From DASZTV01 sp036268405 (GTDB lineage: Bacteria > Actinomycetota > Actinomycetes > JAFAQI01): DNA of 17,875 bases. The notes below the pieces were generated by a model that did no database searches, was not told where the DNA came from, and worked only from the letters and a program-made list of their open reading frames with translations. Both the position numbers and the translations under genes were made by a program. Shown here piece by piece: positions 14,766 to 17,875 of this stretch (positions are counted from its first letter, which is position 1; each line of letters begins with the position of its first letter). The stretch spans positions 1 through 17,875 of the forward strand of contig DATAUF010000167.1 in the NCBI GenBank assembly GCA_036268405.1, written 5' to 3'.

Positions 14766-16205
14766 TCAGTTCGCCGTCGCTGGCCGGATGCCTACCTCCA
14801 CCCAGTGCCAGCCGCTCGGGATAGCTGATCCGGCGGGGAACGACGTCTGCTGCACGGTGTGATCGGGCATCGTGATCGCGAAACGGAGGCGGCCGCCAGG
14901 CCCGGCGGTCGCGGCATGTCCAGCCACCCGCCAGTGACTTCCTGGCGAGTAGTCGGCGGCGGTCACTACATGCAGCGTCCCGCTTCCGGCGACCTGCAGC
15001 CCGCGCTTGGAGACGTCGCGCAGGTACGTGAACTCCTCAACTGCACGCTGCGCGGTGAAGTGCCATCCCCACGCCTGGAACGAGGTTGCGGCGTTGCGGT
15101 CGTTGAAGGATCGTGGCGCCGGATCTGGATGCCGCCAGCTTCTTGCCAGGAAGGGCACGAAGCGACTCAGGTCGCGTTGCCAGTACGCCCAGGTATGCGT
15201 CCCCGCGCCGTACAGATCAGTGGTGTGGGTGACCTGGGCAGCGTTGAGGCTCTTGAGGAAGCCCTGGTTCGTGACGGAGATGAGCGCTTCGATCGCCGCT
15301 CGCTCAGTCGTATACGGCAGGTCGGCGGGCGCGGTGCTGTCGAGGGGACCGGGGACGCCGTTGCCCGTCGTCACGTAGAGCCCGGTGCGCTTGAGGTCGG
15401 GCGCGAGATAGGCCGGGTCGCTCGCTTCCCAGCCGATCTGGTGCGTGAGTGGGTCCCCGAAAACACACAGGTCCGGAGGGGTGCCCGTGAAGGTCGGACT
15501 GAGGCCATCGACCAACAGGTTGAAGGTCGGGCTGTCCAGGTCCGTGTCGACGATCCCCGAGACGGTGCCGACTACCGAGAACAGGCCGGGATCGCGAGCC
15601 GCGAGGCTTGTTGCACCGAAGCCGCCCATCGAGAAGCCAGCGACGGCGCGCCCGCCGCGACGCGCGACGGTGCGATAGCGCGAATCGATAAGGGGAATGA
15701 GCTCGTGGATGTCGTACGTCGACCAGGCGGGTGCGACACCCTCTGATTGGTCGACGTCAGTGCCGTACCAGTCGGTGTAGAAGCCGAAATAGCCCGCGTC
15801 CGGCATGACGGTGATGAACGGCTCGTGGGTCTTTCGGGTGGCCCGCTCGATCAGCTGCTGCGCTCCGTTCTGCACCCATGACCGGTAGTCGTCGCTTGCG
15901 CCGTGCAGCAGGTACAGGACGTGAAATCGACGACGAGACGCGGTCGTGTGCTGCTTGGGGAGCAGGACGTAGACGTGCGTCGCACCGCCGAGGGCGGGCG
16001 AGCTGAGGGTGAGGAGATGAAGCCGTCCGTGATGGCCGTCCGCGAGCTGGTCTCGCCGAAGCCGGGCGGGGCCTTGCGATATCGGCACGGTCCGCGCGAC
16101 GCACTCGGGTGACGGCAGGCCGGACGCCGACGCCGTTGTGTGCACTGGCGCAGCAAGCGTGGCGGCGGCGATTGCGAGGGCACATCCGGCTCCCCGAAGC
16201 TTCAT
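14766..16205 (-). CDS. Secreted esterase, Ag85/esterase-D type, with C-terminal extra domain (paralog 1)
   Basis: A 479-residue exported esterase, first of the tandem pair. The signal peptide (GCALAIAAATLAAPVHTTASA) ends near residue 28. The core shows FHVLYLLHGASDDYRSW, the elbow AGFSMGGFGA (Ser192), and YGAGTHTWAYWQRDL (His337). A C-terminal domain (~375-477) is about 80% identical to that of the downstream paralog, higher than the rest of the protein. Cys35 and Cys247 are the only cysteines after the signal peptide. ATG at 16205 is chosen because GAGG lies 8 nt upstream and the signal peptide follows; the frame remains open much further upstream, but that is antisense-like noise across the neighbouring gene. 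It heads the five-gene secreted-protein operon. The role is probably extracellular ester hydrolysis or acyl transfer. Confidence 0.9.
   Translation of the reverse strand: MKLRGAGCALAIAAATLAAPVHTTASASGLPSPECVARTVPISQGPARLRRDQLADGHHGRLHLLTLSSPALGGATHVYVLLPKQHTTASRRRFHVLYLLHGASDDYRSWVQNGAQQLIERATRKTHEPFITVMPDAGYFGFYTDWYGTDVDQSEGVAPAWSTYDIHELIPLIDSRYRTVARRGGRAVAGFSMGGFGATSLAARDPGLFSVVGTVSGIVDTDLDSPTFNLLVDGLSPTFTGTPPDLCVFGDPLTHQIGWEASDPAYLAPDLKRTGLYVTTGNGVPGPLDSTAPADLPYTTERAAIEALISVTNQGFLKSLNAAQVTHTTDLYGAGTHTWAYWQRDLSRFVPFLARSWRHPDPAPRSFNDRNAATSFQAWGWHFTAQRAVEEFTYLRDVSKRGLQVAGSGTLHVVTAADYSPGSHWRVAGHAATAGPGGRLRFAITMPDHTVQQTSFPAGSAIPSGWHWVEVGIRPATAN
14917..14984. repeat. 68-bp near-identical segment, copy B
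   Basis: Partner of the segment at 13462-13529 (65 of 68 identical). The two copies are direct repeats about 1.45 kb apart, so they could support recombination that deletes or multiplies an esterase gene. Confidence 0.85.
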
Positions 16206-16224
16206 GTGGACAGCCTCACAGGGG

Positions 16225-16234
16225 CTGTTAACAG
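16225..16234. promoter_or_regulatory. CTGTTAACAG palindrome upstream of the esterase operon
   Basis: A perfect 10-bp palindrome in the 43-bp gap between the decarboxylase-family gene and the first esterase. The AT-rich patch AACAAATCTGTTAACA on the - strand is unusual in this GC-rich window and may mark a promoter or regulator site for the operon. No clear -35/-10 pair was found. Confidence 0.25.
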
Positions 16235-16248
16235 ATTTGTTGCGCGCG

Positions 16249-16731
16249 TCAGATGTCGATGGCGCAGGACTGGTCGACGCCCAGCACGGCGAGCGTGCGG
16301 CCAAGACCGAGGAAGACCGCAACGCACAACGTGAGGTCGAGGACCTCGTCGTCGCTGAACTCCGCGCGCAGCCCGACGAAGAAGTCGTCGTCGAGCGAGG
16401 CATGGTCGGTGGCGAAGCGGTCGGCGTACTCGATCGCGAGACGCTGGCGAGCGGTGTAGCCGGGGTACGTCGCGTAGTCGGCGACGTGGTCATAGAGCTC
16501 CGGGGCCACGCCGGCCTCGAGGACCGATGGTGCGCGGAAGTCCGAGCACGCGACGCAGTCGTTGATCTGGGCGATCCGCATCCGGGCGAGCTCGCGCTCA
16601 TCGGGCGGCAACACGCTCTGGTTGTAGGCGCCCTTGATCATGCGCTCGACCATGCCGCCGAGCTCCGGCCGCAGCGTCCAGATCATGGCGGCCTCGCCGC
16701 CGGGTCCGTCCGGAACGTCGAGTCTGGCCAT
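16249..16731 (-). CDS. Carboxymuconolactone decarboxylase family (AhpD-like) protein
   Basis: A 160-residue cytosolic protein of the CMD/AhpD superfamily. LPPDERELARMRIAQINDCVAC carries the family pattern Glu47-x11-Cys59-x2-Cys62; the conserved His three residues after the second Cys is replaced (CVACSDFR, Arg66). LAIEYADRFATDHASLDDDFF and VLDLTLCVAVFLGLGR follow as in the family. AhpD-type members use the CxxC pair as a thiol redox centre in peroxide defence; others are decarboxylases. Without the His, proton relay may differ. The ATG at 16731 has AAGGTGA 5 nt upstream. It is divergent from the SigG-like sigma factor with 25 bp between start codons, and upstream of the esterase operon by 43 bp, so it may be co-transcribed with it. 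Confidence 0.87.
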   Translation of the reverse strand: MARLDVPDGPGGEAAMIWTLRPELGGMVERMIKGAYNQSVLPPDERELARMRIAQINDCVACSDFRAPSVLEAGVAPELYDHVADYATYPGYTARQRLAIEYADRFATDHASLDDDFFVGLRAEFSDDEVLDLTLCVAVFLGLGRTLAVLGVDQSCAIDI

Positions 16732-16756
16732 GTCGTCACCTTAGGATCCGAAGGCG
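16732..16756. promoter_or_regulatory. 25-bp divergent start-to-start interval
   Basis: Only 25 bp separate the start codons of the decarboxylase-family gene (-) and the sigma factor gene (+). The interval contains the - strand ribosome binding site (16735-16742), an AGGA (16743-16746) and AAGG (16751-16754) for the + strand, and GGATCC. There is no room for full promoters, so each promoter must lie inside the opposite gene, or transcripts start at or very near the codons. Confidence 0.5.
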
Positions 16757-17716
16757 ATGACGGTCACCCTGTCCCCTGAGCTCGAGGACCTCGAGCCGCA
16801 CCGTCGCGAGCTGACGGCCTACTGCTACCGGATGCTCGGTTCGGGCTTCGACGCAGAGGACGCGGTCCAGGAGACGATGGTCCGCGCCTGGCGGGCCGCC
16901 GACTCCTTCGAAGGCCGCTCCAGCGTCCGCTCGTGGCTCTATCGGATCGCGACGAACATCTGCCTCGACATGTTGCGCAGCCAGCAGCGCCGGGCGCGGC
17001 CGATGGAGATGGGCCCGTCGATGCCGCCGACCGAGGAGTCCCTCGCCGGAATGCTGCCGGAGGGCTCGTGGGTGTCTCCGGTCGCCGACGAGCGCGTGCT
17101 TCCCCTCGAAGCCGATCCGGCGGAGCTGGCGATTGCGCGGGAGAGCGTTCGGCTCGCGTTCGTGGCGGCACTGCAGCAACTACCGCCGAAGCAGCGGGCG
17201 ACGCTGATCCTTTGCGAGGTCCTTCGCTGGCAGGCCGCCGAGGCCGCCGACCTGCTCGACACCACGGTCGCGGCAGTCAACAGTGCGTTGCAGCGTGCCC
17301 GAGCCACCCTCGCGTCCAACGACGCGGCTTCACCGGTTGCGATCCAGGGGGACACCGGTGACCTGCTCGAACGCTACGTCGACGCCTTCGAGCGGTACGA
17401 CGTCGACGAGCTCGTCACCTTGCTCCATGCGGACGCGGTCCAGTCGATGCCGCCGTTCGCGATGTGGCTGCAGGGCACCGATGACATCCGGGCGTGGATG
17501 CTCGGCCCCGGGAGCGGCTGCCGCGGGTCGCGCATGATCTCCACGTCCGCGAACGGCTGCCCGGCGGCCGCGCAGTACCGGCCGGACCCCGCAGGCGGTC
17601 ACCTGCCGTGGGGGCTGCATGTCTTCGACGTGCGCGACGGCAAGGTGTGCGCGATCAATACGTTCCTCGACACGGACCGGTTGTTCCCAGCCTTCGGGCT
17701 GCCGGCACATCTATGA
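16757..17716 (+). CDS. SigG-like ECF sigma factor with SnoaL-like C-terminal domain
   Basis: A 319-residue RNA polymerase sigma factor. Region 2 (~12-80) contains LTAYCYRMLGSGFDAEDAVQ and VRSWLYRIATNICLDMLR. Region 4 (~130-185) contains LAFVAALQQLPPKQRATLIL and AAVNSALQRARATL. A fused SnoaL-like domain (~200-315) ends in NTFLDTDRLFPAFGLP, closely recalling Mycobacterium tuberculosis SigG (whose end reads FLDTTLFPKFGLP). In ECF factors of this kind the SnoaL-like domain replaces an anti-sigma factor and tunes activity, perhaps by sensing a ligand. The ATG at 16757 gives the family N-terminus; AAGG is only 2 nt away and AGGA 10 nt away. The divergent CMD-family neighbour is typical of ECF41-like genetic contexts, suggesting it is a target. 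Target regulon is otherwise inferred. Confidence 0.9.
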   Translation: MTVTLSPELEDLEPHRRELTAYCYRMLGSGFDAEDAVQETMVRAWRAADSFEGRSSVRSWLYRIATNICLDMLRSQQRRARPMEMGPSMPPTEESLAGMLPEGSWVSPVADERVLPLEADPAELAIARESVRLAFVAALQQLPPKQRATLILCEVLRWQAAEAADLLDTTVAAVNSALQRARATLASNDAASPVAIQGDTGDLLERYVDAFERYDVDELVTLLHADAVQSMPPFAMWLQGTDDIRAWMLGPGSGCRGSRMISTSANGCPAAAQYRPDPAGGHLPWGLHVFDVRDGKVCAINTFLDTDRLFPAFGLPAHL

Positions 17717-17725
17717 CACGAGAAG

Positions 17726-17875
17726 CTAGGCCGCAGCTGTCGCGGGCGGGTCGGGGTCGCCGGTGAGTGGGTCGGTGTTCTGGGTGGTGTAGGTGAAGCC
17801 GAGGAAGCTGGTCCAGGTCAGTGAGTGGTCTTGGTTGGCTCCGACTTTCCACTGTTTCTTCGTTTTCATCTGGTG
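17726..17875 (-). CDS. C-terminus of a probable HNH endonuclease (13E12/DUF222 type), cut by window edge
   Basis: The last 49 codons of a - strand gene, ending in TAG at 17726-17728. The visible part, KTKKQWKV then SLTWTSFLGFTYTTQ and a Pro/Asp/Ala-rich end, resembles the tail of DUF222/13E12-repeat HNH endonucleases, where an H-x-x-K-H stretch and a W-T-(S/T)-P-x-G-x-x-Y pattern follow the HNH core. The HNH core itself is outside the window. Several A-rich codons near the edge stand out from the neighbours, consistent with the mobile character of this family. It converges on the sigma factor gene with a 9-bp gap. Identification is tentative. Confidence 0.55.
   Translation of the reverse strand, partial: HQMKTKKQWKVGANQDHSLTWTSFLGFTYTTQNTDPLTGDPDPPATAAA

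Noticed and set aside
16206..16601. In-frame extension of the first esterase by 132 codons upstream
   Set aside because: The extension is Ser/Thr/Arg rich, overlaps the CMD-family gene and precedes a proper ribosome binding site and signal peptide at the ATG 16205.
1..17875. CRISPR arrays, tRNA or rRNA genes, insertion sequences, attachment sites
   Set aside because: No regularly spaced repeats, no cloverleaf or rRNA-like segments, and no transposase or integrase motifs were seen while reading either strand.

Overview
This is a GC-rich (roughly 70% by eye), gene-dense stretch from a high-GC Gram-positive bacterium, very probably Actinomycetota. The indicators are frequent GTG/TTG starts, a SnoaL-fused SigG-like ECF sigma factor, a DUF4242 (SCO4226-type) protein, a DUF6351 protein, a GT87 mannosyltransferase-like protein and a probable 13E12/DUF222-type HNH endonuclease tail. 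I saw no rRNA, tRNA, CRISPR array or insertion sequence. No gap without a gene exceeds 300 bases.

Left part (1-5900). The window opens inside a polytopic GT87/DUF2029 glycosyltransferase (+). It meets, tail to tail with a 30-bp overlap, a secreted PQQ-type beta-propeller protein (-). A solitary D12-class adenine-N6 DNA methyltransferase (+) follows. It converges on a secreted phosphodiester glycosidase (NAGPA-domain) protein (-) with a Lys/His-rich tail. Two hairpins then separate that gene from a TetR regulator (-).

Middle (5900-7380). The tetR gene is divergent from a compact + strand operon: a DUF4242 nickel-binding-type protein, an OsmC-type thiol peroxidase and a LysE-type exporter. The 68-bp divergent interval is packed with overlapping inverted repeats, one lying over the tetR start, so TetR probably controls itself and this operon. 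The set looks like a small stress or efflux module.

Right part (7248-16731). Five tightly packed - strand genes (16205 down to 7248; gaps of 6, 2, 12 and 28 nt) all encode exported proteins: two tandem paralogous esterases of the Ag85/esterase-D type that share an unassigned C-terminal domain, a DUF6351 alpha/beta-hydrolase-like enzyme, a stalked membrane-anchored surface protein, and a 909-residue secreted protein of unknown function with a His-rich mature N-terminus. I read this as one extracellular hydrolytic and surface system with an unknown ester substrate; it is the best candidate in the window for something undescribed. Just upstream lies a carboxymuconolactone decarboxylase-family (AhpD-like) gene, and divergent from that, with only 25 bp between start codons, a SigG-like ECF sigma factor with a fused SnoaL-like domain. 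This pairing recalls the known genetic link of ECF41-type sigma factors with such decarboxylases. The window ends in the C-terminus of a probable HNH endonuclease on the - strand.

All family calls come from reading the translated sequence and from memory of family motifs; no database search was run.
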